A stretch of 64,000 bases of DNA from Arthrobacter sp. SLBN-112 (GCF_030944625.1 NZ_JAUSXY010000001.1:2914001-2978000); one strand, 5' to 3'; counted from the stretch's first letter, positions 22,352 to 32,459 are shown. Notes: generated by a model not told the origin, from the sequence alone. Program-made: numbers and translations.

Positions 22352-22954
22352 TCAGGAGGGGTACTGTCCGCGGCCAACCAGGGGTTTGGGCAGCCGCAGT
22401 TTGCGGAACTGCAGGGAGCGCATGGAGCCGTACCAAACGGTCCCGCCCTCCACATCGCCGAACTTCTGCGCCAGGCCCTTGCGGAGTTTGCGGGAGAGGA
22501 TGAAGACGTCAACGAAGACGGCCAGGAACATCACCCAGAACGCGCCGAGCACGTAGATCATCATGTCGCTGGAGGCCGGAACCATCAAGGACACCAGGAC
22601 AAACAGCAGCGCGCCGAACATCAGGTATTCGCCGAGGTTGAATCGTGCGTCCACATAGTCCCGCGCAAAGCGCTTTTGCGGTCCCTTGTCACGCAGCGGC
22701 AGGAACTTCTCGTCGCCGGTGTCCAGCGCCCGGCGCATCTTCAACCGCTGGTCCTGCACCGCCTGGCGTTCGGCGGCCTTGGATGCCTTGCGGTCCTCAG
22801 GCACCAACGGACGCTTGCGGGCAGCTTCCTGGGCCTTCCGGGTGGGGGTAGGGGCACCCTTGCCCACCACGCTGTTCTGCCGGGCCTCTGCTTCCGCTGC
22901 CTGCTGGTCTACTGTTTCCTGCGCCGAGGGCGCTTCTTTTCTACGTCCGAACAC
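22352..22954 (-). CDS. DUF3043 membrane protein
   Basis: A 200-residue actinobacterial DUF3043 protein of unknown function. The first half is highly charged and Ala/Glu/Arg-rich, then come two transmembrane helices (LMFGALLFVLVSLMV and IYVLGAFWVMFLAVFVDVFIL) and a basic C-terminus (SRKLRKGLAQKFG). The GTG at 22954 gives the family-typical N-terminus MFGRRKEAP; the frame itself continues upstream to 23005 without a better signal. It is divergent from the M20 dipeptidase. Confidence 0.82.
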   Translation of the reverse strand: MFGRRKEAPSAQETVDQQAAEAEARQNSVVGKGAPTPTRKAQEAARKRPLVPEDRKASKAAERQAVQDQRLKMRRALDTGDEKFLPLRDKGPQKRFARDYVDARFNLGEYLMFGALLFVLVSLMVPASSDMMIYVLGAFWVMFLAVFVDVFILSRKLRKGLAQKFGDVEGGTVWYGSMRSLQFRKLRLPKPLVGRGQYPS

Positions 22955-23047
22955 CTGACCAGAATACCTTGCGGGAGGCCGCCCGCTGCCTGCCGAGGTG
23001 GCCACCGGCTGCCTGCGGCCGAATGTGACGGGGGTAATGTTTTGGCC

Positions 23048-24526
23048 ATGACTTCATCACCTGCGGCGACCCCGCGCACCACTACAGGTACACCAGGTCA
23101 GGGCCCCGACACTGCCGGCGGGACGGAAGATCTCCGTTCGGCGGTAGACCGTTCCTTCGACCAGACGCTGGCCCGGCTCAAGGATCTGGTGGCCATCCCG
23201 GGCATTGCGTGGCCCAGCTTTGATCGAACCCCGCTCGAACGCAGTGCGGACGCCGTCGCCGAACTCCTCCGCGGAGCAGGACTGCCCGAGGTCCGGGTCC
23301 TGACCGTCAACAAGGAGGACGGCACGCCCGGCGGACCCGCCGTCGTGGGCCGCCGCCCTGCCGCAGCAGGCAAACCGACCATCCTGCTCTACGCCCACCA
23401 CGACGTCCAGCCTGTTGGCGACGAATCTCTGTGGGACACCGCGCCGTTTACCGCCGTCGAAAAGGACGGCCGGCTCTACGGGCGCGGCGCCGCTGACGAC
23501 AAGGCCGGCATCATGGCGCACATTGCCGCCTATACTGCCGTCTCGGGGCTCCTTTCCGACTCCCTCGGGCTTGGCGTGACCTTCTTCATCGAGGGCGAAG
23601 AGGAGGCCGGTTCGCCAACATTCCGTTCCTTCCTGGAGGCAAACCGCGAACTGCTGCGCGCTGATGTCATCGTCGTTGCGGACTCCAGCAACTGGAAAGT
23701 CGGGACCCCGGCCCTGACCACCAGCCTGCGGGGACTGGTTGACGGCGTCATCGAGGTACAGGTCCTTGAGCACGCGGTGCATTCGGGCATGTTCGGCGGC
23801 CCAGTCCTCGACGCACCCACCCTGCTGTCCCGCCTGATTGCCACCCTCCACGACGACGACGGGAACGTCGCCATCGAGGGGCTCGTCGCCACCGACACCG
23901 CCGCCGTCGAGATGCCGGAGGCGGACTACCGGGCCGATGCATCGGTGCTGGACGGCGTTCGCCTGGCCGGTACCGGCAGCATCGCCTCACGGCTGTGGAC
24001 CAAACCCGCATTGTCGATCATCGGGTTCGACGCCCCCGCCGTGGATGTTGCCTCGAACACCCTTCTTCCTCGCGCGCGGGCCAAGTTCAGCCTGCGGCTG
24101 GCGCCAGGACAGGTGCCGGCAGAAGCCATGGAAGCGGTACGCCGGCACGTCGAAGCGAACGCCCCGTTCGGCGCGAAGGTGGTCTTCACGCCGGGGGAGG
24201 CCGGGAATCCCTTCCGGACCGACACCTCTTCCGCCGCTGCCTCGTTGGCCATGTGGGCCTTGGGCGAGGCCTGGGGAGTTCCGGCCGTCGAAACCGGAAT
24301 CGGCGGTTCGATCCCGTTTATCGCCGACCTGACAGAGGTATATCCCGACGTGCAGATCCTGGTGACCGGGGTAGAGGACCCCGATTCCCGCGCCCACAGC
24401 GCGAATGAATCCCTGCATATCGGGGACTTCCGCAATGCCATCCTGGCCGAATCGCTGATGCTGGCCCGGCTCAACAGCGACGGCCTGGGGCAGGAAGACG
24501 TTCGGGGAACAACCGGCGGGTCCTGA
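23048..24526 (+). CDS. M20 family dipeptidase
   Basis: A 492-residue zinc aminoacyl/dipeptide hydrolase of the M20/M25/M40 family. Metal and catalytic motifs are in order: ILLYAHHDVQPVG (first His and catalytic Asp), LYGRGAADDKAGIMAH (bridging Asp), FFIEGEEEAGSP (catalytic Glu pair), VVADSSNW, and the C-terminal HSANESLHIGDF histidine. The inserted dimerisation domain lies in the middle. The ATG at 23048 is chosen because the frame upstream is antisense to DUF3043. It is probably cytoplasmic and degrades peptides. Confidence 0.93.
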   Translation: MTSSPAATPRTTTGTPGQGPDTAGGTEDLRSAVDRSFDQTLARLKDLVAIPGIAWPSFDRTPLERSADAVAELLRGAGLPEVRVLTVNKEDGTPGGPAVVGRRPAAAGKPTILLYAHHDVQPVGDESLWDTAPFTAVEKDGRLYGRGAADDKAGIMAHIAAYTAVSGLLSDSLGLGVTFFIEGEEEAGSPTFRSFLEANRELLRADVIVVADSSNWKVGTPALTTSLRGLVDGVIEVQVLEHAVHSGMFGGPVLDAPTLLSRLIATLHDDDGNVAIEGLVATDTAAVEMPEADYRADASVLDGVRLAGTGSIASRLWTKPALSIIGFDAPAVDVASNTLLPRARAKFSLRLAPGQVPAEAMEAVRRHVEANAPFGAKVVFTPGEAGNPFRTDTSSAAASLAMWALGEAWGVPAVETGIGGSIPFIADLTEVYPDVQILVTGVEDPDSRAHSANESLHIGDFRNAILAESLMLARLNSDGLGQEDVRGTTGGS

Positions 24527-24540
24527 CGGTTACGTCAGGA
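24521..24540 (+). repeat. Hairpin over the dipeptidase stop codon
   Basis: TCCTGACG and CGTCAGGA form perfect 8-base arms around GTTA, and the TGA stop at 24524-24526 lies in the left arm. It could act as a weak terminator between the dipeptidase and the erpA-like gene. No T-run follows. Confidence 0.45.
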
Positions 24541-24650
24541 GTTAGAGCTACAGGACTGCCGCGCGTAGCATGTAGCTATAGCCCATACCGTATCCGTAGG
24601 GGCAGGCGTCGTTAGGCGGCGCCGCCAGACCGTCCTAAGAAGGTAGGCCA

Positions 24651-25040
24651 ATGAGCACCGCAACCAACGAAAACAGCACCGCGACCCCCGCTGCGGCCAG
24701 TGATGAACTGCCCGTTCACGAGGTTGACCTGACCGACGTCGCTGCAGGCAAGGTACGCAGCCTCCTCGAGCAGGAAGGCCGCACGGACTTGCGGCTCCGC
24801 GTGGCTGTGCAGCCCGGCGGCTGCTCAGGGCTGATTTACCAGCTCTACTTCGACGAGCGGCTCCTCGACGGCGACGCCGTGCGCGACTTCGACGGAGTCG
24901 AGGTCGTGGTGGACAAGATGAGCGTTCCGTACCTCAGCGGCGCCAGCATCGACTTCGAGGACACCATCTCGAAGCAGGGTTTCACCATCGACAATCCGAA
25001 CGCCGGAGGCTCCTGCGCCTGCGGTGATTCGTTCCACTAA
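24651..25040 (+). CDS. erpA: Iron-sulfur cluster insertion protein (HesB/IscA/ErpA family)
   Basis: A 129-residue A-type carrier that delivers Fe-S clusters to apoproteins. The three conserved cysteines are present in VQPGGCSGLIYQLYF and near the end in GGSCACGDSFH. The N-terminal 25 residues are low-complexity Thr/Ala/Ser. The ATG follows AAGAAGGTAGGCC. It lies directly upstream of the cytochrome oxidase genes, a common actinobacterial arrangement that suits supply of Fe-S clusters to respiratory enzymes such as the Rieske protein. The symbol is used for the family; orthology to E. coli ErpA is not proven. Confidence 0.9.
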   Translation: MSTATNENSTATPAAASDELPVHEVDLTDVAAGKVRSLLEQEGRTDLRLRVAVQPGGCSGLIYQLYFDERLLDGDAVRDFDGVEVVVDKMSVPYLSGASIDFEDTISKQGFTIDNPNAGGSCACGDSFH

Positions 25041-25051
25041 CCCGGTTATTT

Positions 25052-25120
25052 CGCCCGATGTCCGCGCCGAGCTTCCCGCCGTCAAAAACGGTACGGAGGC
25101 TCGGCGCCGACATGTGGGCG
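25052..25120 (+). repeat. Long imperfect inverted repeat between erpA and ctaC
   Basis: The arms 25052-25072 and 25099-25120 are imperfectly complementary, with an uninterrupted nine-base core GCGCCGAGC/GCTCGGCGC. No T-run follows. It could be a terminator for erpA or a leader hairpin for ctaC. Confidence 0.45.
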
Positions 25121-25226
25121 AAACGCCCGGCAGAGCGGTAAGCTCTACACCGAGTAGTAAAACTTTTAGTGTGCCCGGAGCGCCCATGGCAGCCCGGACA
25201 ACAGCAACAAGTAGGAAGGGCCGTCT

Positions 25227-26099
25227 GTGAGTTCGCAGAACCGAACCGGCAGCCGACGCAAAACGATCACAACGATCTCAAGCTTGGCTATTGCCGGCGC
25301 GTTGGTTTTGACCGGATGTTCGCCAGAGGTAGAGAAAGGGTGGATGCCCACTGAACGTGGCACCACCAGCAACACCGACCGCATCATGGACCTCTGGGTC
25401 AACTCATGGATTGCTGCGCTCGTGGTGGGCACCATTACCTGGGGCCTGATCATCTGGTGCCTGGTGGCCTACCGCCGCCGCAAGGGGACCGTTGGATTCC
25501 CCCGACAGACCAGCTTCAACCTTCCCCTTGAGGTCTTCTACCTCACCATCCCGATCTTCATGGTTCTGGTGTTCTTCTACTTCACCGACCGTGACCAGCA
25601 GGCGATCGATGACCGTTCGCAGCCTGCCGACGTCGTCGTTGACGTCCGCGGCAAGCAGTGGGCGTGGGACTTCAACTACAAGTCCGGCGACGTGATCCAG
25701 GAAGACCTGCACGAGGCCGGCGTCCAGGCCCACCTGACCGGCAACAACATCGACAAGGAAAAACTCCCCACGCTGTACCTGCCGGTCAACAAGTCTGTTG
25801 ACCTCGAGCTCAATTCCCGCGATGTCATCCACTCCTTCTGGGTTCCCGCCTTCCTGCAGAAGCGCGATATGATCCCCGGCAAGACCAACTACATCCGGTT
25901 CACCCCCACTAAAGAGGGCACCTACGACGGCAAGTGTGCCGAACTCTGCGGCGAGTACCACTCCGAAATGCTGTTCCGCGTCAAGGTGGTGTCGGAATCC
26001 GAATTCCAGGCACACATGGACCAGCTCAAGGCTGAAGGCAACACCGGCCTGCTTGGTGCTGATTACGACCGCAACCCGAACCTGAACGAAACCAAGTAA
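25227..26099 (+). CDS. ctaC: Cytochrome c oxidase subunit II
   Basis: A 290-residue membrane-anchored subunit of the aa3 oxidase that accepts electrons from cytochrome c. It has a lipobox LTGC (Cys31), two transmembrane helices (about residues 60-85 and 100-120), and the extracellular cupredoxin domain with the dinuclear CuA site: His202, then [12 protein letters not shown] with Cys237, Cys241, His245 and Met248. The GTG start at 25227 follows GTAGGAAGGG. It is the first gene of ctaC-ctaD-ctaF. Confidence 0.97.
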   Translation: MSSQNRTGSRRKTITTISSLAIAGALVLTGCSPEVEKGWMPTERGTTSNTDRIMDLWVNSWIAALVVGTITWGLIIWCLVAYRRRKGTVGFPRQTSFNLPLEVFYLTIPIFMVLVFFYFTDRDQQAIDDRSQPADVVVDVRGKQWAWDFNYKSGDVIQEDLHEAGVQAHLTGNNIDKEKLPTLYLPVNKSVDLELNSRDVIHSFWVPAFLQKRDMIPGKTNYIRFTPTKEGTYDGKCAELCGEYHSEMLFRVKVVSESEFQAHMDQLKAEGNTGLLGADYDRNPNLNETK

Positions 26100-26109
26100 G
26101 GGGAGCGAC

Positions 26110-27838
26110 GTGGCTACGTACACCCAATCCGCACCCGCCGGAGCCCTGTCGGCTCCAGTGGTACCAAAGTCCAAGGGGCGCATCGTCGTCAACTGGATCA
26201 CCTCCACGGACCACAAAACCATCGGGTACATGTACCTGATTGCATCGTTTGTGTTCTTCTGCCTCGGCGGCGTGATGGCGCTGCTGATCCGCGCCGAGCT
26301 GTTCGAGCCCGGCATGCAGATCCTGCAGACCAAGGAACAGTACAACCAGCTGTTCACCATGCACGGAACCGTCATGCTCCTGATGTTCGCCACCCCGCTC
26401 TTCGCCGGGTTTGCCAACGTGATCATGCCGTTGCAGATCGGTGCTCCTGACGTCGCGTTCCCTCGCCTGAACGCCCTGGCGTTCTGGTTCTTCCTCTTCG
26501 GCTCCACCATCGCGGTGTCGGGCTTCATCACCCCGCAGGGCGCTGCTTCCTTTGGCTGGTTCGCCTACGCGCCGCTCTCGGACACCACGTTTACCCCGGG
26601 CATCGGCGGTGACCTCTGGGTCTTCGGCCTGGCCCTGTCCGGCTTCGGCACCATCCTCGGCGCGGTCAACTTCATCACGACCATCATCTGCATGCGTGCC
26701 CCGGGCATGACCATGTGGCGGATGCCGATCTTCACCTGGAACACCCTGATCACGGCGATCCTGGTACTCATGGCCTTCCCGCCGCTGGCGGCAGCCCTCT
26801 TTGCCCTGGGCGCGGACCGGAAGTTCGGCGCCCACATCTTCGATCCCGCGAACGGCGGTGCCGTCCTCTGGCAGCACCTGTTCTGGTTCTTCGGCCACCC
26901 TGAGGTGTACATCATCGCGCTGCCGTTCTTCGGTATCGTCTCGGAGATCTTCCCGGTCTTCAGCCGCAAGCCGGTCTTCGGTTACAAGGGACTGGTCTAC
27001 GCCACGATCGCCATTGCGGCTCTCTCGGTGACCGTCTGGGCCCACCAACATGTACGTCACGGGCGCTGTCTTGCTTCCGTTCTTCTCGTTCATGACGATG
27101 CTCATCGCAGTGCCCACCGGCGTGAAGTTCTTCAACTGGATCGGCACCATGTGGCGGGGTTCACTGACCTTCGAGACCCCTATGCTGTGGAGCATCGGCT
27201 TCCTCATTACGTTCCTCTTCGGCGGCCTGACCGGCATCATCCTGGCCTCCCCGCCGCTGGACTTCCACGTTTCGGACTCCTACTTCGTGGTGGCTCACTT
27301 CCACTACGTGGTCTTCGGCACCGTTGTATTCGCAATGTTCGCAGGGTTCTACTTCTGGTGGCCCAAGTGGACGGGCAAGATGCTCAACGAGCGCCTGGGC
27401 AAGATCCACTTCTGGCTGCTCTTCCTGGGTTTCCACGGCACGTTCCTCATCCAGCACTGGCTTGGTGTCATGGGCATGCCGCGTCGCTACGCAGACTACC
27501 TGCCCGAAGACAACTTCACCTGGATGAACCAGTTCTCCACCATCTCCTCCTTCGTGCTTGGCGCGTCGCTGATTCCGTTCTTCTGGAACGTGTACATCAC
27601 GTCGCGGAATGCCGAAAGAGTCCAGGTGGATGACCCGTGGGGCTTCGGTGCTTCGCTTGAGTGGGCTACTTCCTGCCCGCCGCCGCGCCACAACTTCACG
27701 TCCCTGCCCCGGATCCGTTCGGAACGTCCTGCCCTGGACCTGCACCACCCGGAACTCCGCCAGGTACATACCGCTGATTCGCCGGCGCCCGCAGCGGCAG
27801 TGCTCGGCAACGCTGACCAGAAGGACACCGCACAGTGA
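26110..27838 (+). pseudogene. ctaD: Cytochrome c oxidase subunit I, frameshifted
   Basis: The catalytic heme-copper subunit of aa3 oxidase, with about 12 transmembrane helices. The frame from the GTG at 26110 includes [14 protein letters not shown], the heme a ligand in [10 protein letters not shown] and the [13 protein letters not shown] motif with the cross-linked Tyr. It breaks at 27047-27048: the sequence reads CCCACCAACATG where CCCACCACATG (Ala-His-His-Met, the two CuB histidines) is expected, so one A is extra. The remainder ([12 protein letters not shown] ... HFHYVVFG) continues in the next frame to 27838. The total of 3n+1 bases gives 575 residues once corrected. A cell could not lose this and keep the intact ctaC/E/F, so sequence error is most likely. 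Confidence 0.93.
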
Positions 27839-28236
27839 AAATCGAATCCTGGATCTTTGGCTCTGGAGTCTTCTTCTTCGTCCCTATCTCCTTGGTTTAC
27901 GGTTTCCTGACGCACTGGAGTGAGTGGGTCGGCATCCTGGGCATTCTCCTCGTCGGCGGCCTCGCAGGCATGATCGGCGGCTACCTCGGATTCACCGGCA
28001 AGCGGGTCGGCCTGCGGCCCGAAGACCGCAGCGACGCCGAGATCCACGAAGGGGCCGGCGAGCAGGGACACTTCAGCCCCTGGAGCTGGTGGCCCCTGGT
28101 TCTTGGCATTGCCTGCGCCACCGGCTTCCTGGGCTTGGCAGTCGGATTCTGGATCGTCTTCATCGCCGGCGGCATCGCCGTTGTGGCCCTTGTCGGCTGG
28201 GTATACGAGTACAGCCGCGGTGACCACGCGCACTAA
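27835..28236 (+). CDS. ctaF: Cytochrome c oxidase subunit IV (CtaF)
   Basis: A 133-residue membrane subunit specific to actinobacterial aa3 oxidases. Four hydrophobic helices are visible: [59 protein letters not shown] and [15 protein letters not shown], with a charged loop ([20 protein letters not shown]) in the middle. The GTG at 27835 overlaps the ctaD stop as GTGA, so it is translationally coupled. Confidence 0.93.
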   Translation: MKIESWIFGSGVFFFVPISLVYGFLTHWSEWVGILGILLVGGLAGMIGGYLGFTGKRVGLRPEDRSDAEIHEGAGEQGHFSPWSWWPLVLGIACATGFLGLAVGFWIVFIAGGIAVVALVGWVYEYSRGDHAH

Positions 28237-28251
28237 GAAACTAAAGCAATA

Positions 28252-28290
28252 ACGACGTCGGGCCCCACCTAAGGTGGGGCCCGACGTCGT
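28252..28290. terminator. Bidirectional terminator after ctaF
   Basis: Perfect 19-bp arms (28252-28270 and 28272-28290, beginning ACGACGTCGGGCCCC) separated by a single A; in RNA the innermost pairs would open as a loop. TCT follows on the plus strand and A-rich sequence precedes it. It separates the ctaCDF operon from the convergent HPr gene. Confidence 0.87.
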
Positions 28291-28297
28291 TCTATCC

Positions 28298-28618
28298 TCA
28301 AACGCTTTGGACGGCTCCCTGGGACTCCAGCAGGCCGCCGAGGTCCCTTAGGGCGTCCAGCGCCCTCCGATGCTCCTGCGCGCCGTTCAGGGCGTCGTCG
28401 CTGACCGCCAACTCCACCTCGCACCCCTGCTGGAAGTCAGCTGCCATCACCTGGAGCAGGGAACGTGCGTCAATGTTTCCGCTGCCGGCTTTCCTGATGG
28501 TCAGGGGAAGCCCCGTGTCCGTAACAGCACGGACGAATACCGCGGCAGAGCGTGCGTGCAGGCCCTGAGGCGCTGTCACCACGGCCTTCAGTGTTGGCAA
28601 AGGAGACTCCTTCGTCAC
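28298..28618 (-). CDS. ptsH: HPr family phosphocarrier protein
   Basis: A 106-residue HPr, the phosphocarrier of the sugar phosphotransferase system. The phosphorylated histidine is His21 in GLHARSAAVFVRA, and the regulatory serine position is Ser53 in IDARSLLQVMAADFQQG. The protein is somewhat longer than the usual 85-90 residues because of an extended C-terminus (EHRRALDALRDLGGLLESQG). The GTG at 28618 was chosen to give a normal N-terminus; the frame is open to 28702, where it would run over the intergenic operator. It is divergent from a GntR regulator with a DasR-like operator between them. Confidence 0.88.
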   Translation of the reverse strand: MTKESPLPTLKAVVTAPQGLHARSAAVFVRAVTDTGLPLTIRKAGSGNIDARSLLQVMAADFQQGCEVELAVSDDALNGAQEHRRALDALRDLGGLLESQGAVQSV

Positions 28619-28706
28619 GACGGCCCCATCCGTCTTTGGGCAAAATTTCCAGACCAAATATATCGGGCCCGCCCGCCGAGGCAGTAAACGGACAACGGTC
28701 ACCCGC

Positions 28707-28718
28707 TGGTCTAGACCG
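28707..28718. promoter_or_regulatory. DasR-like operator (dre-type palindrome)
   Basis: TGGTCTAGACCG contains the perfect 10-base palindrome GGTCTAGACC at 28708-28717, the core of the Streptomyces dre consensus (TGGTCTAGACCA). It lies between the divergent HPr and GntR genes, 43 bases before the GntR start and about 90 before the HPr start, so the GntR protein probably controls both. Confidence 0.75.
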
Positions 28719-28760
28719 TCCTAAAATTGAACAGGACAACAAACGGCAGGAAGAGGAACC

Positions 28761-29531
28761 ATGGCAGCTGGCGCCACCGCCATCACCGGCGAAATAGACC
28801 GCACCAGCGGCACCGCGATCTATGTTCAGCTCCGGGAGATCCTTCGGGGCTACATCGCAGAATCCTGCCTTCCAGGTTCGGCACTTCCGTCTGAGCGTGA
28901 CCTGGCCGAGCGTTTCGGGCTTGCGAGGATGACTGTCCGGCAGGCCATTGATGCCCTGGTAGGGGAGGAGGTGATCGAACGCGTTGTGGGATTGGGAACC
29001 TTCGTTCGCCGGCCGAAGCTCGACCTGCAGGTCAAGCTGACGTCCTACAGCGAAGAGATGCAACGCCGAGGTATGGTCCCTGCCGCAAAAGTGCTCAGCT
29101 TCGAACAGATTGGAGCCAGCGCCTTCCTGGCCCGCGAACTGCAATTGGACGAGGGAACCCCCCTGGTACGCTTCCGCCGGCTGCTCCTGGCCGACGGTGA
29201 GCCGATGAGCGTGGACGAGAACTTCATCCCGGCGCATCGTGTCCCGGGCCTTCTCGACCACGAGCCACCCACGTCGCTGTACAACGTCCTCAGCGAGCAG
29301 TTCGGCCTGGTGATGGAGTGGGGCGAGGACATGATCGAGGCCACGGCTGCATCACCCTCCACTGCGCGGTTGTTGAACGTCGAGGTTGGGGCGCCGTTGC
29401 TGAAGATCCAGCGGCACGCCTTCGTAGCGCGCGCAATGGTGGACTACTCCGTCTCCTATTACCGCGCGGACCGTTACAAGCTGTGGGTTCCCCTGCAGCG
29501 GCCCGGAGCCCGCAGGGCGCGCAATCACTGA
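28761..29531 (+). CDS. GntR/HutC family transcriptional regulator (DasR-like)
   Basis: A 256-residue repressor with an N-terminal winged helix (AIYVQLREILRGYI, LPSERDLAERFGLARMTVRQAIDALVGEEVIERVVGLGTFV) and a C-terminal UTRA ligand domain (SYSEEMQRRGMVPAAKVLSFE to YSVSYYRADRYKLWVPLQRP). The domain pair and motif spacing match the DasR/NagR group, which sense amino sugar phosphates such as glucosamine-6-phosphate and control aminosugar and PTS genes. The ATG follows AGGAAGAGGAA. The adjacent dre-like site and HPr gene support this. The ligand is inferred. Confidence 0.87.
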   Translation: MAAGATAITGEIDRTSGTAIYVQLREILRGYIAESCLPGSALPSERDLAERFGLARMTVRQAIDALVGEEVIERVVGLGTFVRRPKLDLQVKLTSYSEEMQRRGMVPAAKVLSFEQIGASAFLARELQLDEGTPLVRFRRLLLADGEPMSVDENFIPAHRVPGLLDHEPPTSLYNVLSEQFGLVMEWGEDMIEATAASPSTARLLNVEVGAPLLKIQRHAFVARAMVDYSVSYYRADRYKLWVPLQRPGARRARNH

Positions 29532-29588
29532 AGCACCAGGTGGCCTTCACCAGACCCCGGCGCCGCGAAAAGGCGGCAGCCAATAATG

Positions 29589-29626
29589 CACGAAGGGCCC
29601 GATCCGTGTGGATCGGGCCCTTCGTG
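29589..29626. terminator. Bidirectional terminator between gntR and qcrB
   Basis: Perfect 17-bp arms (29589-29605 and 29610-29626, beginning CACGAAGGGCCCGATCC) with a GTGT loop. It lies between the convergent regulator and qcrB genes. Confidence 0.88.
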
Positions 29627-29640
29627 TCGATTGCCGTCGC

Positions 29641-31317
29641 CTAGTGCGTCAGGCTCTTCGTTCCCTCTGCAGCTTCAACAGCCTCGTGGCCGTGGCCGTG
29701 TGCTGCTTCCAACTCCGCAGGGGTTGCGGGCGCAACGCGGTCCTCGAAGAACCAGCGGGACAGCAGCGCGCGCCGCTTTTCCTTGCGGGTAACCACGCCG
29801 TGCTCGTTGGGCACAGCCGCCTGGACCTGGGGTGATTCGAAGCCAACCAGCTTGTAGCGCTTGTATTCGTCCAGCGGTGCATGCACCTCGATGAACTCAC
29901 CGTGAGGAAGCCGTACGATGCGGCCGGTTTCGCGGCCGTGGAGGGCGATTTCGCGGTCCTTCCGCTGCAAGGCAAGGGCCACGCGTTTGGTGACAATGAA
30001 CGCAAGGATCGGGCCGACGAAGAACAGCGCCCGCAACCAGTACGTAACATCGTTCAGGGACACGTGGAAGTGGGTTGCGATGAGGTCGGAACCTGCAGCT
30101 GCCCACATGACGCAGTACCAAACGAATCCTGCCATGCCGATGGCGGTACGGGTCGGGGCGTTTCGTGGACGGTCAAGAACGTGGTGTTCCCGGTCGTCCT
30201 TGGTGATCCAGCGCTCGATCCACGGGTAGGCGAACATCACGGTGAACAGGATGCCGGCCGGGACAAGGGCGGGCAGCAGGACGTTGAACGTGAAGACGTG
30301 TCCGAACCAGACCTGTTCGACATGCCAACCGTACAGGTTGCCCGGCATCAGACGGAGTGCACCGTCGACGAAACCGATGTACCAGTCGGGCTGGGTGCCT
30401 GCCGACACGGGAGAGGGATCGTAAGGGCCGTAGTTCCAGATCGGGTTGATGGTGAAGAACGCGGCCATCAACGCAATCACGCCGAAGACGATGAAGAAGA
30501 ATCCACCGGCCTTGGCGGCGTACACGGGACCCAGGGGATAGCCGACGACGTTGTTGTCGTTGCGTCCGGGGCCCGGGTACTGGGTGTGCTTGTGGACAAC
30601 AACCATGAACAGGTGCATGACGATCATCAGCAGAATCAGTGCCGGCACCAACAGGATGTGCAGCATGTAAAGGCGGCTGATGATGGCCGTACCCGGGAAT
30701 TCTCCACCGAAGAGGAAGAATGAAATGTACGTGCCGATGACCGGGATGGACTTGATGACACCGTCGATAATGCGCAGGCCGTTGCCGGAGAGCAGGTCGT
30801 CGGGAAGCGAGTACCCGGTGAAGCCGGCGGCCATTGCCAGGATCAGCAGGACACAGCCGACAACCCAGTTCATTTCACGGGGCCGCCGGAACGCACCGGT
30901 GAAGAAGACCCGGAGCATGTGGACTGCGACTGATGCCACGAACAGCAGTGCTGCCCAGTGGTGGACCTGGCGCATGAAGAGGCCGCCGCGGACGTCGAAG
31001 GAGATGTTCAGCGATGAGCTGTAAGCCACCGACATCTCCACGCCCTTCAGCGGAACGTAGCCGCCGCTGTAGTGCGTTTCGGCCATGGACGGATCGAAGA
31101 AGAACGTCAGGAAGGTGCCGGACAGCAGCAGGATGACGAAGGAGTACAGCGCCACTTCGCCGAACATGAATGACCAGTGGTCGGGGAAGACTTTGCGGCC
31201 GAATTCCCTCAGGATTCCGGAGCCCCCAACGCGGGAATCGACGAAGTCGGTAATCCGACCGGCCTTGGTTTTAGCGACGAAAGCGGGTTCAGCTGTTGAC
31301 GGTGCGCTCATGCTCAT
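29641..31317 (-). CDS. qcrB: Cytochrome bc1 complex cytochrome b subunit
   Basis: A 558-residue cytochrome b of the actinobacterial cytochrome bcc complex, oxidising menaquinol. Eight or so transmembrane helices are visible, with heme-ligating histidines in the [20 protein letters not shown] and [24 protein letters not shown] segments and a PEWY-equivalent PDWYIGF quinol-site motif. The long cytoplasmic C-terminal extension is typical of actinobacteria. Possible starts are GTG 31320, ATG 31317 and ATG 31311; ATG 31317 fits GGGAG spacing best. It overlaps the end of qcrA by 29 bases. Confidence 0.95.
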   Translation of the reverse strand: MSMSAPSTAEPAFVAKTKAGRITDFVDSRVGGSGILREFGRKVFPDHWSFMFGEVALYSFVILLLSGTFLTFFFDPSMAETHYSGGYVPLKGVEMSVAYSSSLNISFDVRGGLFMRQVHHWAALLFVASVAVHMLRVFFTGAFRRPREMNWVVGCVLLILAMAAGFTGYSLPDDLLSGNGLRIIDGVIKSIPVIGTYISFFLFGGEFPGTAIISRLYMLHILLVPALILLMIVMHLFMVVVHKHTQYPGPGRNDNNVVGYPLGPVYAAKAGGFFFIVFGVIALMAAFFTINPIWNYGPYDPSPVSAGTQPDWYIGFVDGALRLMPGNLYGWHVEQVWFGHVFTFNVLLPALVPAGILFTVMFAYPWIERWITKDDREHHVLDRPRNAPTRTAIGMAGFVWYCVMWAAAGSDLIATHFHVSLNDVTYWLRALFFVGPILAFIVTKRVALALQRKDREIALHGRETGRIVRLPHGEFIEVHAPLDEYKRYKLVGFESPQVQAAVPNEHGVVTRKEKRRALLSRWFFEDRVAPATPAELEAAHGHGHEAVEAAEGTKSLTH

Positions 31318-32360
31318 CACGCTCCCAGTAACTTGGTCCTACGGGTTCATGGAAGTCGCTGGTAGCGACGAGGTAGCCCTCGGTATCAACTGCGATGGGC
31401 AGCTGGGGGAGAGGACGGCTGGCGGGGCCGAAGATCACCTTGCACTCTTGGGTGAGGTCGAAGGTGGACTGGTGGCACGGGCACAGGAGGTGGTGCGTCT
31501 GCTGCTCGTAAAGGGCAACAGGGCAGCCGACGTGGGTGCAGATCTTCGGAGTAGGCAACGATGCCGTTGTAGCCCCACTCTTCGCGTCCCTTGGAGGGAT
31601 TCAGCGATGCAGGATCGAGGCGCATCAGGAGAACAACGGCCTTGGCCTTCTCGTTGAGCTTGCCTTCGCTGAGTTCGTTGAGGCCCTCGGGGATGACATG
31701 GAACGCCGAGCCGATGGTGACATCCGAGGCCTTGATGGGGGTTCCGTCGGGGTCGCGGGTGAGGCGCTTGAGCTTGCCGTCCTGGGGCGCCCACATGGTG
31801 TGTGCAAGCTTGTCGTCAGGACGGGGCCCGAGGTCGCCGAAGATGGCGATCGCAGGAAGCGGAGCGAGAGCCACGGCACCCAGGAGGGTGTTGCGGATCA
31901 GCGGGCGGCGCTTGATGCCGGTCTCTTCAACGATGTCGTCAACGATGCGGACAGCAGCCTGCCGGTCCTCTTCGTAACGGATCGCGTGACGCTCTTCGGA
32001 GACTTCGTGATCGGGCATCAGGGCCTTGGCCCAGTGCACGATGCCGGTTCCGATACCCAACATCGCAAAGGCGGTGCCAATGCCAAGCAGGGCATTCTGG
32101 AGCCGGATGGTGGCAATGCTGGAGTCGTTACCCAGATCGATGGCGAAGTACGCCACCAGGAAGATCAGGGTGCCAACAACAGAAATGCCAAACAATAAGG
32201 CGACCTGCCGTTCTGCCCGCTTTGCGGCTCTCGGGTCCGTGTCAGCCAGGCGCAAACGATGCGGGGGAATTCCAGGATCCTGGAACTTCTCCACCTCATT
32301 CTGACCAGCCGTAGCTACGGTGCCCGAGTGGTTCGGACTGCCGTCACTATGGTTGCCCAT
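31289..32360 (-). pseudogene. qcrA: Cytochrome bc1 complex Rieske iron-sulfur subunit, frameshifted
   Basis: The Rieske subunit of the bcc complex. The first part, from the ATG at 32360, has a polar N-terminus, three transmembrane helices and the segment up to [10 protein letters not shown]. At 31546-31548 the frame breaks; the cluster-binding part ([31 protein letters not shown], with the CTHxGC and CPCH ligands) is in the next frame, ending at 31289. The coding strand reads TACTCCGAAGATC where TACTCGAAGATC is expected, one extra base. Corrected length is 356 residues. An intact Rieske is needed for the flanking qcrC and qcrB to be useful, so sequence error is likely. Confidence 0.92.
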
Positions 32361-32459
32361 AATTCGCCTCATCCTTCTCTCGTCCCGGCGATCGCCGGGT
32401 TAGTTTCTAATTTCAAGCTGCTGACAGGGCAGCAGAAGTTTTGTATGTCCCGCAGGACG

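Noticed and set aside
27041..27052. Programmed ribosomal frameshift in ctaD
   Set aside because: There is no slippery heptamer or downstream pseudoknot, the break is inside the CuB histidine pair, and six other conserved genes show similar breaks, so an indel error explains it better.
24627..28724. Identical 12-mer AGACCGTCCTAA at 24627-24638 (before erpA) and 28713-28724 (in the DasR-like site)
   Set aside because: Exact 12-base matches are expected many times by chance in 64 kb of DNA, and the erpA copy lacks the palindrome.
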